Positions 1-10,400 of a stretch of DNA of 64,000 bases are shown here, piece after piece. A program made the translations under genes and the position numbers. Below the pieces are notes generated by a model. The model was not told where the DNA came from, searched no databases, and saw only the letters and a list, made by a program, of their open reading frames with translations. Origin of the DNA: Symsagittifera roscoffensis (taxonomy: Eukaryota; Xenacoelomorpha; Acoela; Convolutidae); NCBI RefSeq assembly GCF_963678635.1, contig NC_087062.1, forward strand, positions 16,045,789 through 16,109,788, in the 5' to 3' direction. Position 1 is the stretch's first letter. Every line of letters begins with the position of its first letter.

Positions 1-1
1 C

Positions 2-934
2 ATGGCGCTGAAGGAACATGTCAAGGCGAGATATAGGCTGTCGGACCTGATAAAAGCCCAGAAAAATGACAAGATGACAAGCAATCTCTCCAAATGGATC
101 CGAATGGGGTCCAAGGAGAAAGGGGAACTTGAAGAAGACAGCTACAAGATCCTGAGCCAGTTCTACAAAGAAAGGAAAGAGTTACTCTATCACACGGCTG
201 ACGGGGTGGTAGCATGCAAGAGAAAAGACGAGGACAAGATACTACACAAGCACAACCTCATCATATTACCACAATTGTATCAGACAGAGGTGCTGTTCAG
301 ATCACATGAGCAAATGGGGCACCAGGGGATAGACAAGGTGCAAAAAAGAATACTTCACAGGTTCGATTGGCCAGGATTGAGGAAAGCCTGTGAGAGGTGG
401 GTGAATGCATGCCTGGCATGCTTGCAAGTGAAAGACCCAAGGAAGATGAAATTCCCACTCAAGTCGGTGGAAAGCTCGGAATTTAATGAAGTGGTGCAAA
501 TAGACCATCAGAAGATCTGTATGACGGAGTCGGGTCATAACCAGATACTGGTTATAATTGATCACTTCACAAAGCTGGCAGAAGCGGTGCCGTGTCAAAC
601 AGCTTCGGCAGAGGAGACTTGTCACCACTTGATAACCCATTGGATATCAAGGTATGGTTGTCCAATGACTTTTCAGTCAGACAACGGTAAGGCCTTTATG
701 GGGGACTTGACTAAGGAATTAATGAAGAGGTCGCACATTGCTCAAGCACACTCAACGACTTACCATCCTCAGACCAACGGGCTGGTAGAGAGACAGAATA
801 GAACGTTGGTGAACATGCTGAGGGTATACTGCTCTAGATACATGACGGACTGGGATAAGTATCTGCCGCAAGTCGTAGGGGCATACAACAGTACTCAACA
901 CTCAACGACGGGAATCAGTCCATTCATGATGTAG
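2..934 (+). pseudogene. pol: Gypsy-type integrase: zinc-binding domain and catalytic core (5' truncated by window)
   Basis: Integrase inserts the reverse-transcribed DNA copy into host chromosomes. Residues 102 and 107 (His) with 137 and 140 (Cys) form an H-x4-H-x29-C-x2-C zinc-binding module. The catalytic triad is complete: Asp168 (in QIDHQ), Asp227 (in FQSDNG) and Glu263 (in GLVERQ), with the exact D-x35-E spacing of the family. Residues 1-60 belong to the segment joining RNase H to integrase; the true polyprotein start is upstream, so the first Met is not a real start. The frame ends at a TAG at 932-934, where the related copies near 51.2 and 56.8 kb have TTG (Leu) in the same motif. This looks like one base change in an otherwise healthy core. 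Reading resumes in the same frame directly after. Confidence 0.93.
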
Positions 935-1378
935 ACAGGCAAAGAGAGAGCGATACCCCTGACGTTCTTTTACCCGGAGTATGAAGGGAAGAGGACGTCG
1001 CCTCAAGCTTACGTGAAAGAAGCGATCAGGAGACAGCAGGAAATAAACGAGCTATGCAGGAGGAACACTGCGCAGGCACAAATGAGACAGCGCAAGAATT
1101 ATGATGAAAAGATATTACAGGTGAAGCCATATGAAGTGGGCCAGTATGTGTGGGTTTTCCAGAATGTGATACCGCCCAAAGGGACGAAGAAACTACTCAA
1201 GAAATGGAGAGGACCATTCATGATAACTGAAGTACATCAACAAGGACGGTTCTACCGCTTGAGTACTGGGCGAGCAGCACATTATGAGAACCTGAAGCCT
1301 CATCCCATCCCCAGAGGACTGGTGTATACCAAACGACATGGAAGGACTAGAGTACCTACTGGTGAAACCAGCATGTGA
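935..1378 (+). pseudogene. pol: Integrase C-terminal domain with GPF module
   Basis: This continues the integrase frame after the TAG at 932-934. A charged helical stretch (about 1,013-1,110) leads into KWRGPFMITEV near 1,203-1,235, the GPY/F module of Gypsy integrases, which helps multimerisation and target binding. The frame then closes at a TGA at 1,376-1,378, but the related copies at 28.0 and 51.6 kb read straight from this module into the acidic stretch before the macro domain. In copy A two nucleotides appear to be missing near 1,310-1,318, so the following part lies in another frame from 1,338. No chromodomain was recognised. Confidence 0.88.
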
Positions 1379-2614
1379 AGTGAACGAAAAAGGCACCAGA
1401 GATAAGAATGATGGCAATGAGAACTTGAGTTTGGATGACAATGAAAAAATAGACGCGGACTCTGAAGCGGAATCTTTTTTGGAAGAAGATTGGAACGATC
1501 CGGAGCAAGGTGAGGTGCCGAGGTGGACTGAACCAGACTTGTCAATACCAGCGGGGACAAGGACTGGCAATCGCAAACGCACAGGCATGAGGTACAACAG
1601 GTATGGGGACGACTTCCTGATCGACAAGATACAACCCGATGACCTAGGCAAAGAACTAATAAGTGTGGGCGAGCTGACGGCAGATGGTGAATGGCAGATC
1701 ATCGGTGATAATGAACACTACCCACAAGAAGACTACTCGACGCCGGAGCGGGAGACGGATTTAGAACAGAGCGAGATAGAGAGGAGGGAGAATAAGAACC
1801 TGAGGATATTAGAATGGATGCGCGATGTCAAGAACGGAAGCGAGGAAGGACAGAGCATACAGCAAGTTGACATATCAGCGGGGAAGTACATGAAAACGGA
1901 GGATCCTCTTTTCGACTGGACGGCAACAGACAGCCCGCTCGACATTCCGCCAGATAATTCAGACCCAGCATCATCGACGGGGACGTCGATAAATATTTTT
2001 GTCCGGGGAGTGGGGGTAGGACTTACCCACACCAAAAATTTGATGATAAAGAAACTCAGAGAAGTGAGAGACGAGTGCGGACTGGAACTGGAAGGGGAGG
2101 AGGCCGAGCCTACCATAGGACGGAATTTCAAAACGAAGTTTGAAATACCAAACAAATACTCAGAAAATATGCTGATAACGGATAGTGACTTCATTCTGTC
2201 AGACAGGACTAGCGCAATCTGTATCACGGCGGACATGAGTTTCAAATCGAGACTGGAAGCTGACTTCAAGAGAGAGTACCAGAACGTGGAGTTTCTGTTT
2301 AGACAGAAACCAGGACTGGGAGGAATGGCAGCGCTTCCACCATCAGTAGCACAAGTCCCGGGCAAATACCTGTGCTTCCTAGTGACGAGGCTCAATGACA
2401 GGAACACGATCGATCCCGAACACGTGATGTTGGCACTAACAAGACTACGAGACTTCATGATTGAAAGAGGGATAACGGAGGTCTCAATGCCGGTGTATGA
2501 CCCAAACAGGGCAAATTGAGCCCAAGGGAATTGTACGCTATCCTACACGTGGTCTTCGCAGAAACTGAGATAATGGTGCATCTTCACAAGAAATACTACT
2601 TGAGCATCGCCTGA
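1338..2614 (+). CDS. C-terminal Pol extension: acidic linker plus TARG1/Poa1p-like macro domain
   Basis: The open frame runs to 2,519; a one-base slip near 2,516 moves the last 33 codons to the next frame, ending at TGA 2,612-2,614. The first half is acidic and low in hydrophobic residues. From about 2,165 the order of features matches the small macro domains of the TARG1/OARD1/Poa1p group: a TDSDF strand, an ICITADMSF strand-loop, LEADFKREY helix, PGLGGMAAL turn, YLCFLVTRLND strand, ALTRLRDFMIERGI helix, the SMPVYDP loop, a PRELYAILHVVF helix and a final VHLHKKYY strand. Known members bind or remove ADP-ribose. Here the usual GCGLD catalytic loop after MP is replaced by VYDPNR, so activity is doubtful. 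Copies at 28,848-29,283 and 57,845-58,272 share the layout. The fold call is by eye. Confidence 0.6.
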
Positions 2615-3062
2615 GTCGGGTACGCGGGGGTCTCGAGTTGGGCATGAGGGAAGAATCTCGAGTTAGGTGTGGGGGTACAAAACAGGTAAAGAATCTTAGA
2701 GGTGATTGGCATGACAATTAATATTTTAAATGATTGATGGTGCTAAAACATAAAATGAATCTGCATGTTTTTAGAAAATTTCCAATTGAATTATTTTAGT
2801 AGGACGAAAAGGAAAGGGTTTTAACTATAGTAGTGAAGGGGGTTTTTTAGGTTAGGAACACAGCCTGTTAGTCTAAAAATCGGGTGTTATTTTCAGATTG
2901 ATTTGGTAAAGTGAAATTGACTACCCAACTGTATTCAATTGAAGAAAGAGAACGCAAATTGAACGACACCTCAAGAAGTTAACTCAAGTTGCTAAAGTAA
3001 ACTCAAGTTACTCAGGTAAAACTCAAGTTGCTAATACTCAAGATCACTTACAAATTACGGAA
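2615..3062 (+). other. AT-rich spacer between macro region and 3' coding region
   Basis: About 450 nt without a convincing reading frame. It holds repeated CTCGAGTT and ACTCAAGTT words (2,633-2,660 and 2,970-3,050). The corresponding spacers in the other copies are about 396 nt (29,284-29,679) and 370 nt (58,273-58,642). The spacing is kept although the sequence is not, so it may carry a subgenomic promoter, splice signal or internal initiation signal for the downstream ORF. No signal could be defined. Confidence 0.5.
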
Positions 3063-3911
3063 ATGGCAGATCGATTCTGGAAGTCCATGCCATCGGCTTT
3101 GAAAAAACCCACACTTGACGAGTTGTACAGACGTCTGAGGGACCTGGATTATACTCAAGTGGATGAGAGAATGGCAGTGATGTTGAATGCCATCCTCCAG
3201 TTGGAGGAACAGGAGGAGTGCCGGGAGTCTGCGACAGAAGCGGTTTTGATGGTAGGCTAGACCACCAATGGAATATCCAATCAAGAGCAAACCAGGTGGC
3301 TGTCCTGGAACGTGGATGGAGCAATAAGGGGGTTCGACTTGGCAAGGAACCCTGGCTTGAGTAAGAACACTGAGTATGGTGCAGGGGAGTTCCCACTGCC
3401 GGTCAGACCATCAGTCAGATCCACGGGCCAGAGCATGAGTAAGACACCATTGATGACACGGGCGCAGCAAACGGGGGAAGCGTATCCGGACGTCAGTATC
3501 ATGAAGAGAGAGCTTGAGAGGACTCAGCGGGAGAGGAACAAGGCGAACCTCGACCGGGATCAAGCGAAGCTCGAGAGAGATCAGGCGAAACTTGAGAGGG
3601 ATCAAGCGCGGAGGGAACTGGACATGTTTAGAGCTGAACAGCTACAGGCAGAAAGAGTGCGAGAGAATGCCGCGAATTGCGAGCAGCTGAAGTCGGAGCT
3701 TGAAAGGATCCAGCAACGACAACGCGAGCTCGACATGCAGAAAGGGGCTAGGCCCAAAGAGCGGGTGGTGACCGGCTCAAGACCAGAGTCACGTATGGAG
3801 GTGGATGAAGTTCCTAGGTCGAAGGGACGATTTAACGTCGATCACGCGGCTCAAGAACATATGAACGAACGGTTGGAAGTGTGGATACTCTTGTGGAAGA
3901 GACACAAGTAA
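3063..3911 (+). pseudogene. Start of the 3' coding region: helical domain plus long charged coiled coil
   Basis: Frame opens with Met at 3,063 and has one in-frame TAG at 3,258-3,260; the same frame continues to 3,911. The first 65 codons are helical (DELYRRLRDLDYTQ) and match the start of the corresponding ORF at 58,643 (DNLYRRLLERD), which supports this start. Residues about 145-240 form a coiled coil with near-perfect short repeats of the type DRDQAKLERDQAKLE followed by RRELDMFRAEQLQ. Such segments usually mediate oligomerisation. No enzymatic motif is seen. At about 3,890 reading passes to another frame. Related coiled coils lie at 29,824-30,094 and 58,950-59,260. Confidence 0.6.
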
Positions 3912-4255
3912 TACGCCCGTTGATGGACGTCGCGCTGCCTGGATATACACCAAGTTCGACCCCGGGTAGTAGTCAGGTGAGTGGTAGCTCGTCACGACTG
4001 AAAGAGTTGCACGAGCGGCTACAGCTAAGGAGTCGCGAGAGTCCAGCAAGAGTGGAGCTACCTTCGACATGGGGGGAGCAACCTGTCAGGAGTGTGGTGA
4101 TCTCAAGTTACAAGAAGAATACGGAAGGTAGATACCACAGGCACAATCGGATGGACTGGAGCACGGCGCAGAGAGACAGAAGAGATTGCTTCCATGACGC
4201 GGCTTGGGTGGAATACCTCACGCAGCCACGTGTGCCCGAGGTGCGGTCCACCTGA
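3881..4255 (+). pseudogene. Linker between coiled coil and SGNH domain
   Basis: A 124-codon open stretch overlapping the end of the coiled-coil frame and the start of the SGNH frame. It is Ser/Pro/Arg rich and looks disordered, with no domain recognised. The segment that matches the other copies just before the GDS motif (a His-Leu-Ile strand) is in the next frame from 4,204, so this is a frameshifted continuation of one ancestral ORF rather than a separate gene. Confidence 0.4.
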
Positions 4256-4404
4256 TCATAGGGGACAGCTTGTTGCGGGTGCTGACCCGGATCCAGTCCC
4301 ATTGGCAAACGGGGATCTTGAGCTTCGCTGGAGCTGCGACGCCGCAGATGTTAGCAACACTTGAGATGCTAGGGATGGCAAGAGTATACATGGTGACTCG
4401 GTGA
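4204..4404 (+). pseudogene. SGNH/GDSL hydrolase domain 1, N-terminal half
   Basis: The strand VHLIIGDSLLRVL carries block I of SGNH hydrolases, with the nucleophile in GDS at 4,261-4,269. SFAGAA at about 4,322-4,340 fits block II (the oxyanion Gly). The frame is cut by an 8-nt tandem duplication at 4,392-4,407; the domain resumes in the frame starting 4,401 with GTND (block III) and DGIHFD (block V). SGNH hydrolases are small esterases or acetylhydrolases. Esterase domains are known in CR1-type non-LTR retrotransposons; I do not know of an established case in Gypsy elements. Copies occur at 30,556-31,095 (near full length) and about 59,781-59,840 (block I only). Confidence 0.7.
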
Positions 4405-4407
4405 CTC
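4392..4407 (+). repeat. Perfect 8-nt tandem duplication breaking the SGNH frame
   Basis: GGTGACTC occurs twice in direct succession (4,392-4,399 and 4,400-4,407). Counting one unit only, the frame carrying GDS is continuous with the 2,001-codon frame carrying GTND and DGIHFD. A duplication of 8 is not a multiple of three, so it explains the break completely. Confidence 0.9.
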
Positions 4408-7400
4408 TGATGGTCGGGACGAATGACGTGTCCAGGGGGGAAGCAAGGAAGGTGACGAGGCTGTACGACAAGATGAGCTGCATTCTTGAGGAATTGCGGA
4501 TTCAAATGGATCCGGCCATTCTTACGGTGTGCACCATCCCTTACAACATAAAAGCGGACCAACATGCAATGGAGATGAACACAAAAGTGCGAAACCTGAA
4601 CGAATTAATCAGGCAGATACACCAAAGAAGCGTCCTCCCCGTTGGGCTGTTGGACGTGGCCGAGCAAATGGAGCTATCTGCTTTCCCTGACGATGCATCC
4701 TCGGATGGGATTCACTTTGATAGGCCCAGAGGGGTGGAGTGGTTAAATGACGTCTTCCAAAGGCACATAAGCGCATTGGAGGCAGAGTTGCTAGAGACGG
4801 CACAGGTCACATTCGGACCATCCCCAAATCCACCCATCTTCAACCCGAGGGCTTTGTCCAGTCGCTTGGGTGCGATGGCCGATTCTAGAGACAGTTCGAG
4901 GAACAGCCGGACCAAGTTGCCGGGCGCCGCGCCCATGGAGGCTGAGGAGGCAACGTCATCAACTCCTCAGGGATCAGTAATATCCTCGGTGGTGGTGGCG
5001 GAGAAGAAGAAACCGGAGAGGCCAGCGGAGACCAGCAGGTCGAGATATGTGGAGAAGGTGAAGGAGCTGGACTTGGAAGACCTGGAATGCAGGCTAGAGT
5101 TAGCGAAAGCTTTGGGCCTTGAGCGGGTGTCGCACGAAGACTTGGGTAGACACCAGTGCGTGGACTGGCTGAAGGCTCACGAGACACATTTCTCGAGAGC
5201 GAAAATGATGGAGACGGCAGATCTGACTGGGATTCCCACACAATCGGTGATGGGACCTATCAACTACAGACCTCTCAAGTCATTGGGGAGTCCGGGACTC
5301 GTGGTGGAGCCTCCCAAGCACCGAACCAGCATTGCCAGGATTAGGGTGGCCACTCCAGCACAGTTGAGGGTGGTGGACAAACTGATGGATCCGAGAGAAA
5401 TGGAATTACCAGACGCCGCGTATGAAGGTACGGGATTAGCCGACGACCCCACATACGGGAAACCCTGCGGGAATACGCAGCTGGCCAAAACCTTGGCAGT
5501 TTATGACAGGGCAGACCCAGTCGCTGCGAGGGTGGTCATCGTGGCGGGATCGGACTTTGAGGGAACGTCTCCCGAGTTATTTTGGCCGGAAACTCTGATA
5601 TATTCACTGCCGGGAGCGGAGCTAAACCAGATGTTAACCCTGGTGGTGGCAATAAAATCGGAGATGCCTTGCGAGCCTGAGCTACTGCTGTTTGCAGGGC
5701 CGAACGATCACTTGCATGCGACGGGGTTTCTTGAGCAGCTCAAGGGTGATGAACCGGCACCGAGGAAGATCTGGGAAGCCATCCAGACATTATTTGCAGC
5801 CATGAACGAAGTACAAGAGAACGTTGCCTCACGATTTGGCTCCAAGACAAAAGTAGCGTTCAAGACGTCCCCCGGGTACGCGAGCATGCCTCCCGGTCTG
5901 CAATTTGTGTATGCGATCTTGATCTTGATAGCAGAAGGGAATGGGTGGCGTATTCTGATGGCAGCTCCCAATCGGGAGCTGGAACCTACGAACTTGAGAC
6001 TTCGCAGATCAGAACTGGCGGCGGCGTGGGCGGATGTGTCCCACGCGTTGAGGGGCTTCTACGAGTTGGCTGACATCCTCATCGTATTGGACAAGGTCCT
6101 CTTGCTAGAGATATCCAACTTCGCTAGGCAACTCAAGCTCAGTCCGATTATAGGGGATGATCATCCAGTGGTGACTCACCTGACGGCCAGTCTGTGGTTT
6201 CGAAGCATGGAGTTGACCATCACAAGCTCCACAAGTAAATCTAGAGGGCCGAGCAACGAGAGGAAGAACGTGGCCGCAGCGGAGAAGCAGCTGGAGTCGA
6301 TGGTGTATCGACTGACACAAGAGAGAGGCAGGAGACCCTTCCTGACACCAAGGCTGGAGAACGCCACAGAGAAGACAAGAGAAGGTGCACCACTTCTGGT
6401 GAAGCAGATCTGGGATTTTCTTGAGGAGCAGCTGGAAGTGGCCGAGAAGAGGGAAATGACGGTTGGCAGGTTCGTCACAGCAGCCAACGAAGTCACGATT
6501 GGAGGATTCTGGAGGGAGCACGCAAGGGGTGAGCTGAGGACGAGGAGGGATCACGAGATTCTTGAGTTCTTGAGTCCTTGTTGGGGAAAGGAGTTCCTGG
6601 CTGGAGTGTACAGCGCGAAGGAGACCATCTTTGGAGCCTTCATACAGGAAATATTGAATATGCCCATCAGTCTGTTGCTGGCACTGTACCTGGTTTACCC
6701 AAGGTACCTGTTCAATATGGGCCCAGCATACATGTTCAGTCGGGGCGTGGACACACTCCGGATTGACGGGTACTTGGCATTGGTGCTTCTAACCCACGGG
6801 GAACTGGTGTCATTTCACCGACTGATGAAATACGGAGAGCCTCTGTCGATGGGAAGAACACACTCGAGTATTGACACCTATTCGTATAAGTGTGCTGCCG
6901 GACTAAAGAGGCTGCTGGTGCAGTACCTACTGATGCAGAACCGGCACCTGACTGGTAAAGAAAAGAGCCCGAAGACAAGAGATGAGTGGAGGAAAGTGAA
7001 TGGAGGCATGCCTCTGTTGACGGACCTATGCCTGGCCATGAGATCGGACCCCATGGGGATGATCCGGGGGCTAGAGGAGGTCGTAACCTGTATCTATGGA
7101 CCGGCCGTCACGTTCGCGTTTCCAGATCCTCTGGTGACAGCTTATCGATACTCAGTGACCCACGTGAGCCTCATAAGCATATTAGATGGGACGACACTCA
7201 ATTGGTGTCAGCAGGAGGTGCTAAGGGCACAGATGAGCAACACGGTGCACTTCGGAAAGGTGAAGGATCCGGAGTTGGTGATATACAGTTTCCGAGGACA
7301 ACTGCAGTGCAGGATGGGAGGCAAGCGCGAAGGCCCCATCGAAACCTATCCCAAGTTCTGGAACCTAAATCCCCTGACAGCAAATGGACAAGAGATCTTG

Positions 7401-10400
7401 AGAATTCCCGCATGGAAGAAAAACTTCGAGCTGGTGAAAAGGGAGCTAGAGGCGATATTGGAGAAGGAAGTCCTGCCAGCAAGCATTCCAGAATTTCCAA
7501 CAGTGAGGATAATGACCCTGGGGCTGAACAGCTCCCTGGTGGTCCCGTCCCTTTTCACGAGAGCAGCAACCAAAGAACAGCAGAAGAAGTTCATCGACGG
7601 CTGGGATCCTCTCTTCATCGGCTACTCTGCAGCGATTTATTTTCATACCAGCGATGCAAAAATAAATTCATGGACAACTCAAGCCAAGAAAATGAGAGGG
7701 TCGATGCCCCCGAAATTCGAGGTACGAGATGCCTTGAGAACACTTGAGCGGGCAGGTCTAGAGAATAATTTGCCGGTGTGGGACGATGGCAAGATGATTG
7801 TGAATGAAGGACATATCGCACTGAAAGGAGACGAGATGGTGTTTGCCACAAGGAGATACCGGGCACCTTACGGACTAGAGCAGGTGGAAATGAGACAGGA
7901 GGGAAAGGAGCTGGATGCAGCAGGCCCATTGTATGTGGCTCTGACAGAGTATAAGAAAACGGGTCCAGCGACACCATCACCCCTATCAGTGGACACCCCT
8001 GGGGATAAAAGGAGTGGTCCCGTAGAAGATCGATTCAGGAGGATTCTTGAGAGAAGAGAAGTGGAATCGGGAGAGGAGAGCATGGATGAGACTCTCAGTG
8101 AGGCAGGAGAGGATATGGAGGTGGGAAACACACCGGAGCAGAAGCCATCGGAGGAAGAGTTCACCACGCAAGAACTGTTGAAAGATCTGAGTGGAGAAAA
8201 TTGGGCAGACACCCCCACGCCACCTCTGACCTCATCTCCCCGCAAGAATCTAGAGTTGCCACTGACGAGCGAGAATCCCAACATGGGAATGATCTTCCTG
8301 AGTGCGGAGAGAAGGGAGAAGAACACCTTCGAGGGAAACAGGGATGCCTTCCTAGGCACTCTGGATGAGGATGCTTGGCGAAAATTCTTGAGCGATTTTA
8401 ATCGAGAAGTGGATGACGACACCACATTGGACGACTTTAAGGAGGAGCTGTGGGATACAGTGGTGAAATTCGGAGAGCCTGTCCTGATGGGGACAGGCCT
8501 GGAGGAGAAATTTAGAGGAGAGCTGCTGAGCAAGATGGTCGAGTTGAGGAAGGCATCACGAAAGACCAAGGAAGACAAATGTAAAGACAGCTCTACTCTG
8601 AAACAAAAAACTGACAATAAAATAATTGAACATGTAAGGGGTGATAAGGTCGGAACTTTTAATATAATTAAAAGTACTAATATCCTTAAGGCTCGAGCAG
8701 GAGGGAGGCAAGAGTTGGAAGGGTTGGATGGAGACAAGGAAGTCGAATCAGTGATGATAACGACAACGCCCCAGAGTAAAGACGTGAGGTCTCGCAAGAG
8801 GAAGAGAGACGTGGAGGGATTGGGCAGTCCTTCAGCGGATGCGGTTTTGGAGAGGAACTTGAGAGAGACAGCCCCCATGGTTCTGGCACGATGGAAGACA
8901 GCAGCCTACAAGAGTAGCTACGAGCCAAGGAAACTGCTCGACGTAGAAAAAGAGATGGGGACCCCCACCAGCTCAACAACGGAAGAAGACTTCAAGCATC
9001 AGAGGATAAAAATAAAGCGAGGTTCGACGAGCGGGCAGAACTGGGAAGTGGACGTCGGCAAAGAATGGGTCTCGAATGAACACCAGGCTACTGGGAAGCA
9101 AGTGACTAGCGATCCTCTTGAGAAGAATAAAACGAGGAACACCTCCCGACCGTGGTGGGTGGCCCTGGAAACATTGCAGGAATTGGAGGACTGCCTGAAG
9201 AAGCTCGACAGTGGAGTGTCACGCAAACGACGCACTTGGGCTACCCAGCAGAAGGCTGGTATCAATAAATTGGAATTGGGGAGCCAACTGAAGAGAATTT
9301 GGCAGAACTTGTTAAAAGATCATTTTGAAGAAGCGATGAGAACATCCTCATCGGCATCGCCGTTGATGGCGAATCCCTTTATTAGGACCGCAGGACAACT
9401 GATGTTCGCGTGGAGCCTGTTGGGGATAGAGTTAGAGACACTGACTTCGTACGACAAGTTGAAGTTGGGAGGCAAGAATCTAGAGGTATATCGAATGCTG
9501 ATGCAGCACGTTGCTAGGGACAACTCAGGCTTGAGTCTGGCAAGGAGGAAAGATGCTACCTGTTTCTTGAGATGGACAATGTCGATGATGACTGACAGTA
9601 CCATCCTAGCATGTCACCAGAGAGCAATTGGAAGCAAGACGCTGGAAAGGAGAGTCTCCACAGTCATCTTGAATGTGTACCAGAGTACTGGGACAGAAAA
9701 GGAGGATGGTTCTAGGCAATCTCTAGAGAGCCACAGGAAGTTAGATGAGATACGGAGATTCTACAACAAGAAGTTTGAGGAGAAACACGACGTTCACCGT
9801 AACTTGGCTTCGTCAGGAGAGTACTTGAAACCCAACAAAAAGAGAGAGTACCAGTATGTGTCTGGAGTGATGGGGATGGCATACAACCCTTTCTTGGACT
9901 TAGAAGCTGGAGGTGCCCACAGAAACTATGAGGTGGTGGAGCTGCTGAAGTTCTGGACAGAGAAGATAATGGAGATAGACACTGTGGAGAGAGAGAGACC
10001 TAGCCTAGGTTTGATTCTCGAGAGAACACCGGAAGTAATAAGTGTGCCACGCTCAAGTAAAAGAGTAGAACTAAAAATGGGTAACGGGAACGGCATGTTG
10101 ACCACGAATCTGGGAGTGGTGTGGAAATTGCTCAGGCCCTCCTGGTGTCCACATCCCCATGCGAGCCTGATCGAGGAAGTCACTGAGCGAGTGAGATTAG
10201 CGCCGACAGAGGATGAAGATTTGGCGACCTTGAGTATAGTACATAGACTGATCCTGCCTCATGTGAAGGAGTCAAGCGAGATGACGAGTGGAACAGTGTC
10301 GGTAAAGAAGATGGAGCCGGGCAGTTGTCTTGACTCGACGTGTGGGAATAGCGAGCACACCTGCGATACAGTCTTTCTAGAAAGAAGACCTAGTCACCTG

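Noticed and set aside
1305-1340. Programmed frameshift between integrase and macro region
   Set aside because: Copies at 28.0 and 51.6 kb read in a single frame through this point, and copy A is two nucleotides shorter there, so a simple deletion is the better explanation.
6595-6725. Transmembrane or fusion-peptide region suggesting an Env protein
   Set aside because: The hydrophobic stretch is broken by charged residues and Pro, there is no signal peptide, Cys pattern or cleavage site, and it sits amid soluble-looking domains.
7868-8878. 336-codon Ser/Leu-rich ORF on the minus strand
   Set aside because: It lies opposite the acidic part of the giant ORF; Glu/Asp/Arg codons read backwards give Ser/Leu-rich frames. 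No motif seen.
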